The notes under the pieces are model-generated. The model was not told the origin of the DNA and made no database searches. It worked only from the letters and a program-made list of their open reading frames with translations. From Gemmobacter sp. 24YEA27 (GTDB lineage: Bacteria; Pseudomonadota; Alphaproteobacteria; Rhodobacterales; Rhodobacteraceae): a stretch of 64,000 nucleotides of DNA. The first letter of the stretch is position 1, and the number at the start of each line of letters is the position of its first letter. The stretch covers positions 2,036,001 through 2,100,000 of the forward strand of contig NZ_JASJPW010000001.1 in assembly GCF_030052995.1 (NCBI RefSeq), given 5' to 3'. Below are positions 8,495-17,700 of the stretch, piece after piece. The translations under genes and the position numbers were made by a program.

Positions 8495-9688
8495 ATGACG
8501 GAGAGAGAGATCCGGGCCGGGGAGATTTCCCCGGGCCTGAACCCGGCTGTGGAGGTGAAAACCGCCATGGCCGGATTCCTGAAGGAATTCAGTTCCTTTC
8601 AGGCTGACGTGAAACAATCGCTGCAACATCAGGAAGAGCGACTGACCATGCTTCAGAAGAAAACCATGACCTGGGGCCGCCCGGTACTTTCCGCCGTGCC
8701 GGAGGAAAATGCACCGCATCGCCAGGCGTTCAATGCCTATCTGCGGTCGGGCGATGACGAGGGATATCGCGGCCTGAGCCTTGAGGGCAAGGCGATGTCG
8801 ACTGCGGTGGCGGCGGATGGCGGTTATCTGGTTTCGCCGCAGACGGCCGATCAGATCCGCTCGATGCTGATCTCGACCTCGTCCCTGCGCGCGGTGGCCA
8901 ATGTCGTGCAGGTCGAGGCGACCTCGTTCGACGTGCTGGTGGACCGTTCCGAGGCAGGCTCGGGCTGGGCGACCGAGGCGGTGGCGACGACCGAGACGGC
9001 GACGCCCACGCTGGAGCGGATCCAGATCCGGCTGCATGAGCTCTCAGCCATGCCGAAGGCCAGTCAACGGCTGCTTGATGACAGCGCCTTTGACGTGGAA
9101 GGCTGGCTTGCGGGTAAGATCGCCACGCGTTTCATCCGGGCCGAGGCTTCGGCTTTTATCAACGGGGATGGCGTTGATAAGCCGAAGGGCATCCTTCTGC
9201 CGGCCAAGGTGGCGAATGCCTCCTGGACCTGGGGCAATCTCGGCTATGTGCCGACGGGGGCCGCCGCCGATTTCGCGACCACCAACCCGGCAGATTGTAT
9301 CATCAACCTGGTCTATTCTCTTGGTGCCGATTACCGCGCAAATGGCACTTTTCTGATGAATTCGAAAACTGCCGGCGCGGTCAGGAAGATGAAGGATGCC
9401 GATGGCCGTTTCCTGTGGTCGGATGGTCTGGCGGCGGGGGAACCTGCGCGTCTGATGGGCTATGCGGTGCTGATCTGCGAGGATATGCCCGACGTTGGCG
9501 CGAACAGCTTCCCTGTCGCGTTCGGCGATTTCAACGCAGGCTACACCATCGCCGAACGCCCGGATCTGCGCATCCTGCGCGACCCGTTCTCGGCCAAGCC
9601 GCATGTTCTCTTCTATGCCACCAAGCGCGTGGGCGGTGACATTGCCGATTACGCAGCCATCAAACTGCTGCGTGTCGCGACCTCCTGA
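8495..9688 (+). CDS. g5: GTA g5, major capsid protein (HK97 fold)
   Basis: This 397-residue capsid protein has a charged, helical N-terminal region (about residues 1-75) that is probably the scaffold-like delta domain removed by g4. The core follows with VAADGGYLVSPQTADQI, ELSAMPKASQRLLDDSAFD and the C-terminal GDFNAGYTIAERPDLRILRD, all typical of HK97 capsids. It assembles the GTA head. GAAGGAATTACGG precedes the start. The frame is intact, and this is one of the better conserved GTA genes, useful for taxonomy. Confidence 0.95.
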   Translation: MTEREIRAGEISPGLNPAVEVKTAMAGFLKEFSSFQADVKQSLQHQEERLTMLQKKTMTWGRPVLSAVPEENAPHRQAFNAYLRSGDDEGYRGLSLEGKAMSTAVAADGGYLVSPQTADQIRSMLISTSSLRAVANVVQVEATSFDVLVDRSEAGSGWATEAVATTETATPTLERIQIRLHELSAMPKASQRLLDDSAFDVEGWLAGKIATRFIRAEASAFINGDGVDKPKGILLPAKVANASWTWGNLGYVPTGAAADFATTNPADCIINLVYSLGADYRANGTFLMNSKTAGAVRKMKDADGRFLWSDGLAAGEPARLMGYAVLICEDMPDVGANSFPVAFGDFNAGYTIAERPDLRILRDPFSAKPHVLFYATKRVGGDIADYAAIKLLRVATS

Positions 9689-9762
9689 CGACCTGATGCC
9701 GGGCCCGGCCGTTCCCGGCCTGGCCCTCTTTTAAGGGCCGCGAGCAATTGGGGGCGCAGGGT

Positions 9763-10362
9763 ATGAGACTGACGGAAGAGACGGTGGTGCCGGTGGCGAG
9801 CCTGCCGCTGGACGCGCTGAAGGAACATCTGCGTCTTGGCAGCGGGTTTGCGCTGGCTTTGGGGCAGGATGCGCTGCTGGAGAGCCATCTGCGCGCGGCG
9901 ATTGCGGCGATCGAGGGGCGGGTCGCCAAGGCGCTGATCCGGCGCCGGTTTCTGCTGGAGATGGAGGCCTGGCGCGATGCCGATGCCCAGGCACTGCCGC
10001 TGGCGCCGGTCTCGTCTTTGGTGAGTGTCGAATTGGTCTCACCGACGGGTGTCGCAACTGCGGTCAACCCGGCGCGCTACCGGCTGATCCAGGATCAGCA
10101 CCGCCCGCGGGTCGCAGGTACGGGCGCGGCGCCGCCAGAACCTGCGACCGGGGGCGGGGTCAGGGTGCTGTTCGAGGCGGGGTTCTCGGTGACCTGGGCT
10201 GGCGTGCCTGCCGATCTGCAACAGGCGGTGATGCTGCTTGCGGCGGAGTATTACGAGTTCCGGCATGATCCGGGCACGCTTGGCGCGGGACTTCCCGGCG
10301 CGGTCGAGAGCCTGATCGGGCGCTGGCGGCTGATCCGCGTGCTGGGCGGGGGGCGGCGATGA
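9763..10362 (+). CDS. g6: GTA g6, head-tail connector (gp6-like)
   Basis: This 199-residue protein resembles the phage gp6/phiE125 gp8 connector family, with helical segments (LPLDALKEHLRLGSG, then LESHLRAAIAAIEGRVAKAL) and a mid-protein beta region after VSSLVSVELV. It should form the ring below the portal. I chose the ATG at 9763 with CGCAGGG upstream over an in-frame TTG at 9748. It overlaps g7 by four bases. Position between capsid and head closure genes is canonical. Confidence 0.85.
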   Translation: MRLTEETVVPVASLPLDALKEHLRLGSGFALALGQDALLESHLRAAIAAIEGRVAKALIRRRFLLEMEAWRDADAQALPLAPVSSLVSVELVSPTGVATAVNPARYRLIQDQHRPRVAGTGAAPPEPATGGGVRVLFEAGFSVTWAGVPADLQQAVMLLAAEYYEFRHDPGTLGAGLPGAVESLIGRWRLIRVLGGGRR

Positions 10363-10697
10363 GGGTACCGCAACTGCGCCAGCAACTCGCGCTGGAAGAG
10401 GCGAGCCGGTTTCCGGACGGCGTCGGAGGGTTCACGCTGAGCTGGGCGCTGGTGGGTCTGCTTTGGGCAGAGATGGTTTCGGGCAATGGCCGAGATGCTT
10501 CGGGTGAGGAGGTGATCCTGACCTCGGTGGCCTGGCGGATCACGGTGCGCGGCGCAGCCGCAGGGACGCCCGCCCGCCCGCGCCCCGAACAGCGGTTCAG
10601 ACTGGGGGCCCGTATTTTTACCATCCTCGCGGTGGCTGAGAATGACCCGGGCGGCCTCTGGCTGACCTGCACCTGCCGCGAGGAGGCGCCGAAATGA
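10359..10697 (+). CDS. g7: GTA g7, head-tail adaptor protein
   Basis: This 112-residue protein is of the head closure/adaptor type (SPP1 gp16-like), with an N-terminal RQQLALEEASR and a beta-rich body. It is expected to seal the portal-connector complex and join head to tail. Start and stop overlap g6 and g8 by four bases each, a sign of translational coupling. The frame is intact. Its call rests on order and general resemblance more than on a single motif. Confidence 0.8.
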   Translation: MRVPQLRQQLALEEASRFPDGVGGFTLSWALVGLLWAEMVSGNGRDASGEEVILTSVAWRITVRGAAAGTPARPRPEQRFRLGARIFTILAVAENDPGGLWLTCTCREEAPK

Positions 10698-11089
10698 GCT
10701 ACGCAGCAGCAGCAGCCCTGCAGACGGCGATCTTTCAGCGGCTGAGCACGGCGCCGGCTCTGGCAGGCGTTGCCGTGCATGACGCGCTGCCGCCCTCGCC
10801 GCCGGGGCTTTTCGTACTGATCGGGCCGGAGGAGGTCCGCGATGCTTCGGATAAGTTGGCAGAGGGCGCGGATCACCGGCTGGTCCTCAGCGTGATCAGT
10901 GATGCCGAGGGGTTTTTGGCCGCGAAAACTGTTTCGGTACTGATCTCGGATCTCATGGCGGGGCCGATGCCGGCGCTGTCGCGCGGGCGGCTGGTGCGTC
11001 TTTCCTTTGACCGCGCTGTGGCGAGACGGATCGGCGAGGGTGCTGTGCGGCGCATTGACCTGACCTTCCGGGCGCGGATCGAACTCTGA
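10694..11089 (+). CDS. g8: GTA g8, tail terminator-like protein (DUF3168)
   Basis: This 131-residue protein fits the DUF3168 family: an N-terminal helix (YAAAAALQTAIFQRLS) followed by VAVHDALPP, PGLFVLIGPEEV, and a C-terminal beta strand RIDLTFRARIEL. In phages these proteins cap or complete the tail tube and join it to the head. The ATG overlaps the g7 stop. The frame is intact and the position before the tail tube gene is standard. Confidence 0.85.
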   Translation: MSYAAAAALQTAIFQRLSTAPALAGVAVHDALPPSPPGLFVLIGPEEVRDASDKLAEGADHRLVLSVISDAEGFLAAKTVSVLISDLMAGPMPALSRGRLVRLSFDRAVARRIGEGAVRRIDLTFRARIEL

Positions 11090-11120
11090 TCCCCGTATTC
11101 ACTTTTTCAAGGAGACAACC

Positions 11121-11534
11121 ATGGCAGTTCAGGCCGGGAAAGACCTTCTGATCAAGATCGACCAGACCGGCGATGGCCAGTTTGAAACCATTGCCGGCCT
11201 TCGGGCCACCCGCGCCAGTTTCAACGCCGAGACGGTCGAAGTCACCAGCCTTGAGAGCTCGGGTGGCTGGCGCGAATTGCTGGCGGGGGCGGGGGTGAAA
11301 ACGGCGAGTATTTCTGGCTCGGGCGTGTTTCGTGATGCTGAAACCGATGAACGTGCGCGTCAGATCTTCTTTGACGGTGAGATCCCGTCCTTCCAGGTGG
11401 TGATCCCGGATTTCGGCGTGGTGCAGGGGCCGTTCCAGATCACCAGCCTTGAATATTCCGGCAGCCATAACGGCGAGGCGACCTATGAAGTCTCGCTCGC
11501 CTCGGCGGGCGCCCTCAGTTTTACGGCGCTCTGA
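11121..11534 (+). CDS. g9: GTA g9, major tail tube protein
   Basis: This 137-residue protein belongs to the TP901-1-like major tail protein family. It opens with AVQAGKDLLIKID and contains VEVTSLESSGGWRELLAG and the C-terminal YEVSLASAGALSF. It builds the tail tube. The start follows AAGGAGAC, a strong ribosome site that fits a highly made structural protein. It ends one base into g10 (shared ATG/TGA area at 11534). The frame is intact. Confidence 0.92.
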   Translation: MAVQAGKDLLIKIDQTGDGQFETIAGLRATRASFNAETVEVTSLESSGGWRELLAGAGVKTASISGSGVFRDAETDERARQIFFDGEIPSFQVVIPDFGVVQGPFQITSLEYSGSHNGEATYEVSLASAGALSFTAL

Positions 11535-11854
11535 TGGTGAACCCTTACGCAGGGGAGGTGGAGATCACGCTGGACGGGGAGCCACATGTGGCGAAGCTGA
11601 CGCTTGGCGCGCTGGCGGAACTGGAGGCGGGGCTGGGCGAGGCCTCGCTGATGGATCTTGTCGAGCGGTTCGAGGTGGGGCGGTTTTCGGGCCGCGACGT
11701 GCTGGCGCTGGTGGTTGCGGGCCTCAGGGGCGGCGGCTGGAAGGGGCAGGCGGGCGATCTGGTCGCCGTTGAGATTGGCGGCGGGCCGGTGGCTGCGGCA
11801 AAGGCCGCAGCGGAGCTTCTCGCCCGGGCGTTCTCGCTCGGGGAGACGAAATGA
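11534..11854 (+). CDS. g10: GTA g10, tail assembly chaperone-like protein
   Basis: This 106-residue protein starts VNPYAGEVEITLDGEPHVAKLTLGALAELE, typical of GTA family proteins next to the tail tube, which are regarded as tail assembly chaperones. The ATG overlaps the end of g9. It overlaps g10.1 by four bases. In many phages this pair is joined by a programmed frameshift; here each has its own start, so the two are separate reading frames. The gene is intact. Confidence 0.82.
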   Translation: MVNPYAGEVEITLDGEPHVAKLTLGALAELEAGLGEASLMDLVERFEVGRFSGRDVLALVVAGLRGGGWKGQAGDLVAVEIGGGPVAAAKAAAELLARAFSLGETK

Positions 11855-12047
11855 GCAGCAAATTCGACTGGCCGGGGCTGATCCGGGCTGGGATGCACGG
11901 GCTGGGGCTGGAACCGCGCGTGTTCTGGGGCCTCACGCCGGTCGAGTTGCGGATCATGCTGGGGCGGAGCGGGGGGCTCCGCCCCTGACGCGGGCGCGGC
12001 TGGCAGAACTCGCCGCATCTTTCCCCGACAGGGGGGCGAGCAAATGA
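11851..12047 (+). pseudogene. g10.1: GTA g10.1, second tail chaperone-like protein, frameshifted
   Basis: The frame from 11851 begins MSSKFDWPGLIRAGMHGLGL and runs to a stop at 11988 after 45 residues. Adding one base in the G run at 11971-11976 joins it to APPLTRARLAELAASFPD and a stop at 12047, giving 65 residues, the usual form of this small phage protein (FDWP...LTPxEL...LxxLxxxFPD). It sits between g10 and the tape measure gene. The single-base loss in a homopolymer may be a base-calling error. As written the conserved C-terminal half is lost. Confidence 0.75.
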
Positions 12048-12059
12048 AAGGCGACGAAG

Positions 12060-12712
12060 ATGGCGGAACCGGATCTGCTGGCGGAACAGCTGGCGGGGCT
12101 TGAGGAAAGGCTGGGGGCCTCGGCTGCGATGGTCGCGGCTTTTGATGGCGAACTGGCGCGACTGAGGGACAGCGCGACCTTCACCTCGCGCGAAGTCTCG
12201 ACCTTGTCGAATGGTATTTCAGGGGGCCTCAGGCGGGCGTTTGATGGGCTGGCCTTTGACGGGATGCGGCTCTCGGACGCGCTGAGGGGGTGGCTCAGAC
12301 GATTGTGGATACGGTCTATTCGGTAGCGATGCGGCCGATCCACACTGCGGTCGGCGGTGCGATTGCCAATGGGATCAACGGGTTGATGTCGGGGCTGATG
12401 CCCTTTGCCAAAGGCGCGGGCTTTGCGCAGGGGCGAGTGATGCCCTTTGCCAATGGCGGCGTGGTCTCGGGCCCGGTGTCGTTTCCGATGCGCGGAGGGC
12501 GCGGGCTGATGGGCGAGGCCGGGCCGGAGGCGATCATGCCTCTGTCCCGTGGCGCGGACGGGAGGCTCGGGGTGCAGACCCAGGGCGGCGGGCGACCCGT
12601 CAATGTGGTGATGAACATTTCCACGCCCGATGTGACGGGGTTCCGGCGCTCGGAAAGCCAGATCGCGGCACAGATGGGCAGGGTTCTGGCGCGCGGTCAG
12701 AGGAACAGGTGA
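12060..12712 (+). pseudogene. g11: GTA g11, tail tape measure protein, frameshifted
   Basis: The first frame (12060-12326) encodes the coiled N-terminus, ending RRAFDGLAFDGMRLSDALR and then wrong residues. The second (read from 12290) carries VAQTIVDTVYSVAMRP, glycine-rich MPFAKGAGFAQGRVMPF, and GEAGPEAIMPLSRG to 12712. One added base in the G run at 12286-12290 gives a single 217-residue protein, the normal length for the short GTA tape measure. It sets tail length and passes through the tail tube. As written, translation stops at 88 residues. Confidence 0.82.
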
Positions 12713-12722
12713 GGAGAGGCGC

Positions 12723-13352
12723 ATGTTTCACGAAGTAAGGTTCCCCGCCAATCTGAGCTTTGGCTCGGTCGGAGGGCCGGAGCGGCGCACTGAGATCGTG
12801 ACGCTCGCCAACGGGTTCGAGGAGCGCAACACGCCCTGGGCCCATTCGCGCCGCCATTATGATGCAGGCGTAGGGCTGAGGTCGCTTGATGATCTGGAGG
12901 CGCTGATCGCGTTTTTCGAGGCGCGGCGCGGGCAGCTGCATGGGTTTCGCTGGAAGGACTGGTCGGATTACCGCTCCTGTCTGCCATCGGGCAAGGTTGG
13001 TCCCCTGGACCAGCTTCTCGGACATGGGGATGGGGCAACAACGGCTTTCCCGCTTCTGAAGGCTTACCGTTCGGGCGAGGAAGGCTATTCGCGACCGATC
13101 CGCAAGCCTGTGGCCGGCTCCGTGCTGGTCGCGCTGGCAGATGATCCGAAGGTCGAGGGCATCGAATTCACGGTCGACAGCGCGAAGGGCGAGATCCTTT
13201 TCGAAGTGCCGCCTCCTTTGGGCACAAGGGTTACGGCGGGGTTTGAATTCGATGTGCCGGTGCGGTTCGACGCCGACCGGATCCAGGTTTCCGTCGCGAG
13301 CTTTCAGGCCGGCGACGTTCCGAATGTCCCGGTGGTGGAGATCAGACTGTGA
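12723..13352 (+). CDS. g12: GTA g12, distal tail protein (DUF2460)
   Basis: This 209-residue protein matches the DUF2460 (phage_TIGR02217) family: FHEVRFPANLSFGSVGGPERRTEI near the N-terminus, then YDAGVGLRSLDDLEALIAFFEARRGQLHGFRWKDWSDY. It forms the distal tail ring that links the tube to the hub. GAGGAGAGGC precedes the start. It overlaps g13 by four bases. The frame is intact despite flanking genes being shifted. Confidence 0.9.
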   Translation: MFHEVRFPANLSFGSVGGPERRTEIVTLANGFEERNTPWAHSRRHYDAGVGLRSLDDLEALIAFFEARRGQLHGFRWKDWSDYRSCLPSGKVGPLDQLLGHGDGATTAFPLLKAYRSGEEGYSRPIRKPVAGSVLVALADDPKVEGIEFTVDSAKGEILFEVPPPLGTRVTAGFEFDVPVRFDADRIQVSVASFQAGDVPNVPVVEIRL

Positions 13353-14262
13353 CACTTGCGCTTCACGACCATTTACAGACCGGGGTGACTGGCCTTTGCC
13401 ATCTGTGGACCGTTGCGCGGCCGGATGGAGTGGTCCTTGGCTTCACCGATCACGATTGTGATCTTGCTGTAGAGGGGGTGATCCATCGCGCGGGGTCGGG
13501 GCTGACCGCCAGCGCATTTCAGCAGGCCACGGGGCTTGCGGTGGACAATTCCGAGGCTGTGGGGGCGCTCAGTGCTGCGGCAATCACGGCAGAGGATCTG
13601 GATGCGGGGCGGTATGACGGCGCCGAGGTGCGGATCTGGCTTGCGATCTGGGCACAGCCCTCAGAGCGGCGAGAGCTGTTTCGCGGCTCGCTGGGCGAGG
13701 TGAGCCGGCGTGGTGCGGCCTTTCGGGCGGAGTTGCGCGGGCTCGCTGAACCGCTGGGGCAGCCGGGGGCTTTGCTTATGCGCGAAGTTGTTCGGCCGTG
13801 CTGGGGGATGTCCGCTGCAAGTTCAGCCTGCAGACCCCGGGCTATTTCTGCGACATCGGGGTGCAGCAGGTCAGCGAGGAGCGGAGAGAGTTCATCTTTG
13901 ATGCCTTGCCGGGCTTTGATCCGCGCTGGTTTGAACATGGCCGGCTGGAAGTGCTCAGCGGTGCGGCAGCTGGTCTCAGCGCGATGATCCGCTCGGACGA
14001 TCTGCGGCCCGGGGGGCGGCGCGTCGTGCTTTGGGAGGGCATTCGCGCGCCACTGATGGTGGGGGATCAGCTACGGCTGTTTGCCGGTTGCGATAAGCAG
14101 GCTGGAAGTTGTCGCGCTAAATTCAGCAATTTCAATAATTTTCGAGGATTTCCTCATCTTCCGGAGGAGGATTGGCTGACAAGTTACCCCCGCTCTGACC
14201 GACCCGCGACCGGGGGTCGGCGCGTCATGCCGATCTGGGCGAATACCAATGGCAGAAACTGA
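13349..14262 (+). pseudogene. g13: GTA g13, tail hub protein (DUF2163/BR0599), frameshifted
   Basis: The N-terminal part (13349 to about 13765) reads LALHDHLQTGVTGLCHLW and LGFTDHDCDL, the DUF2163 pattern. After the five-G run at 13765-13769 the frame is lost. One added base gives FAYARSCSAVLGDVRCKFSL and a C-terminal part with GCDKQAGSCRAKF and NNFRGFPHLP to 14262, about 304 residues in all. Cysteines in this region have been linked to an iron-sulfur site in the RcGTA hub. The stop overlaps g14. As written the hub would be truncated and wrong at its end. Confidence 0.82.
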
Positions 14263-14704
14263 AGCGACGGATCGCACGGCATTGCGCGCGGTTGGTGAGG
14301 CGCGGCTCTGGCTTGGAACACCCTATGTCCATCAGGCGAGTTGTGCCGGCGCCGGCGCCGACTGTCTTGGTCTGATCCGGGGCATCTGGCGCAAGCTTTA
14401 TGGGGCAGAGCCCTGCACGCTTCCAGCCTACAGCGCCGACTGGGCCGAGGCCGGCGCGGGAGAGGTTTTGCACGAAGCCGCCAGCACCTGGCTGATCGCC
14501 AAAGCCACCACGCCCGCCATTGGTGATGTGCTTTTGTTCCGGATGCGGGACGGGGGGGCGGCAAAGCACCTTGGGCTCCAGTCGGCCACGGGCCGCGATG
14601 CACGGTTCATCCATGCCTTTGCCGGCCATGCGGTCACTGAAAGCGCACTCACATTCCCTTGGGCGCGGCGCATTGCTGCGCGCTTTTCATTTCCGCCGAT
14701 CTGA
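14249..14704 (+). CDS. g14: GTA g14, NlpC/P60-type cell-wall peptidase
   Basis: This 151-residue protein is a cysteine peptidase of the NlpC/P60 group, expected to cut peptidoglycan as the particle injects DNA. The catalytic cysteine is in GADCLGLIRG (about residue 36) and the histidine in AAKHLGLQ. GDVLLFRM, a common feature of this fold, lies between them. It overlaps the end of g13 by 14 bases. The frame is intact. A ribosome site is not obvious, so it is probably translated by coupling. Confidence 0.88.
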   Translation: MAETEATDRTALRAVGEARLWLGTPYVHQASCAGAGADCLGLIRGIWRKLYGAEPCTLPAYSADWAEAGAGEVLHEAASTWLIAKATTPAIGDVLLFRMRDGGAAKHLGLQSATGRDARFIHAFAGHAVTESALTFPWARRIAARFSFPPI

Positions 14705-14722
14705 CAGACGGAGCGATACACA

Positions 14723-17700
14723 ATGGCAACGCTTTTGCTCTCGGCGGCCGGAGCCGCATTTGGTGCGGGCTTTGGCGGCACTGTTCTGGGCCTTTCGGGC
14801 GCCGTTATCGGGCGCGCAATCGGGGCTACGGTGGGTCGGGTCATTGACCAGAAGATCCTTGGGGGGGCGCGGATGCAGTTGAGGTCGTTCGCATTGACCG
14901 GCTCCGGCTGATGAGCGCGGGTGAGGGCAAAGCCATCGCAAAGCTCTGGGGCCGGATGCGGCTGGCGGGCCATGTGATCTGGGCCTCGCAATATGAGGAG
15001 CACAGCCGCTCCCGGCGGGGTGGCAAGGGGGCACCGTCGGGGCCATCGGTGACGGAGTATTCCTATACAGTCAGCCTCGCGATCGGGCTTTGCGAGGGCG
15101 AGATCCTGCGCGTTGGCCGTATCTGGGCCGATGGTACCGAGATCGAGCCGCGCAGCCTTTCACTCCGGGTCTATCATGGCACCGAGGACCAGCTGCCCGA
15201 CCCCAGGATCGAAGCGATTGAGGGCGAGGGGGAGGTGCCGGCGTTTCGCGGTCTTGCCTATGTGGTGATCGAGGATCTCGACGTGACCGCTTATGGCAAC
15301 CGGGTGCCACAGTTCAGTTTCGAGGTGGTGCGCAATGCGCAGGGGCGGCATGTGGCGCCTGAAGATACGCTTTCCGGACTGGTGAGCGCGGTCGCGATGA
15401 TCCCCGGAACCGGAGAATATGCGCTGGCGACGACCCCGGTCCATATCAGCTATGGCCCGGGCGAGAATGTCGCGATCAACAGCACATCGCCCTCAGGCCT
15501 CACCGATTTTCGGACAGGGCTCGATCAGCTCTCGGGCGAGTTGCCGAACTGTGGTTCGGTATCGCTGGTCGTGTCCTGGTTCGGAAGCGATCTGCGCTGT
15601 GGCAGGTGCGAGATCCGGCCCAAAGTCGAACAGCGCAACCATGATGGTCAGGGGATGGCCTGGCATGCGGGAGGCGTGACACGGGCAACAGCCGACGAAG
15701 TGCCCAGGCGCGACAGCGGCCCGGTCTATGGCGGGACGCCAGCCGATGCCTCGGTCATCGAGGCGATACGCGCCATCCGGGCGGATGGGAAAGAGGTGAT
15801 GTTCTATCCGTTTATCCTGATGGAACAACAGCCGGAGAACCGGCTTCCCGATCCCTGGTCAGGTGCGGCGGATCAGCCGGTAATGCCCTGGCGCGGACGG
15901 ATCACCACCGATCAGGCACCGGGACGCCAGGGGAGCACGGATCGAACGGCACTGGCCGACACCGAGGTTGCGGCCTTTTTCGGCACCGCTCAGCCGGCGC
16001 ATTTCAGCGCCGCGGGCAGTCATATCCTGTATTCTGGACCGGAAGAATGGCGATATCGCCGCTTTATCCTGCATTATGCGCATCTTTGCGCCCTTGCCGG
16101 TGGCGTCGACGCTTTCTGTATCGGGTCTGAGATGCGCAGCCTGACGCAGATCCGCAATGGAGACGACGCTTTCCCGGCTGTGGCAGCGTTGATACAGCTT
16201 GCGGCTGAGGTGCGGGTGATCCTCGGGCCGGCGGTGAAGATCAGCTATGCCGCTGACTGGACCGAATATGGCAGCTATGTCGCGGATGGAAACCTCTACT
16301 TCCCGCTGGATGATCTCTGGGCGCATCCGGCGGTGGATTTCATCGGGATCGACAATTACATGCCGCTTTCCGACTGGCGCGATGGCGAAGATCACGCCGA
16401 CGCCGCCTGGCTGGCGGTCTGGAACCCGGACTATCTGAAGGCCAATATCGAGGGCGGCGAGGGATACGACTGGTATTACGACAGCCCAGAGGGGGAGGCG
16501 GCCCAGATCCGGCTGCCCATCACTGATGGCGCCTTTGCGGAGCCCTGGGTTTTTCGGGTCAAGGATATGCGCAACTGGTGGCAGATGCCGCATCACAGCC
16601 GCGCAGCCGGGGTCCGTGCGCCCACCCCGACGGCATGGGAGCCGCAGTCGAAACCGATCCTCTTTACTGAATATGGCTGTGCGGCAATCGACAAGGGCAC
16701 CAACCAGCCGAATAAATTCCTTGATCTCATGTCTTCGGAATCGGCCTTACCCCGGGCCTCGAACGGGGCGAGGGATGACCTGATCCAGATGCAGTATCTG
16801 CGCGCCATGAACAGCTACTGGCGAGATCCGGCGATGAACCCGCGATCCTCGCGCTATGACGGGCGGATGATTGATATGAGCCGCGCCCATGTCTGGGCCT
16901 GGGATGCGCGGCCTTTCCCGGAATTCCCTGGCCGCGTGGATAAGTGGACCGACGGGCCGGCCTATCTGCGCGGCCACTGGCTGAACGGGCGGGCGACCGG
17001 ACAGCCGCTGTCAGCCGTGATCAGAGAGATCTGCGGCTGCCATGGCATCGGGATGGCGGATACTGCAACGGCACAGGCTGTTGTGCGCGGCTATCTGCTC
17101 GATCAGGTGCAAAGCGGGCGCGCAAGCCTGCAACCCCTGCTGCAGACATTCGGCGTCGATGCTTTCGACCGTGATGGTAAACTGGTCTTCCAGCGCCGTT
17201 TGCCGGGCCTTGATCACCGGCTCGCCTCCGACCTCTATGCGGTGGACGAGCTGGAAGGCCATGCCGAAATGACGCGCGCGCCTGAGGTTGAGACCGGCGA
17301 GTCGATCCGTCTTGGCTATATTGACGCAGAGGCTGGTTACGAGGCGCGGATGGCCGAGACCCGGCACCCAGGGGACAGGTTGCACCGCGTCGCGGGGACC
17401 GAGGTTGCGCTTGCGATGACATCGGCAGAAGGGCTTGGCGTCACCAGGCGCTGGCTGGCAGAATCGCGGATCGCGCGGGATAGCTTGCGCCTCAGTCTGC
17501 CGCTTTCCCGCATGGATGTTGGGCCTGGGGATCGTATCGCAACGCAAGACGGCTCGGTCTGGCGGGTGGAGCGCGTAGAGCAGACCGAACAGCGCCGCAT
17601 CGAGGCGGTGCGAATTGAGGGTGGGATCTATGAAGTCCGCGATGAAGGCAGCGTGCCGCCCGCCCTGGCACCCTTTGTCTCGCCGGTTCCGGTCTGGCCG

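Noticed and set aside
11534..12047. Programmed frameshift between g10 and g10.1 as in many phage tail chaperones
   Set aside because: g10.1 has its own ATG overlapping the g10 stop, and the frame break lies inside g10.1 at a G run, like the breaks in four unrelated GTA genes.
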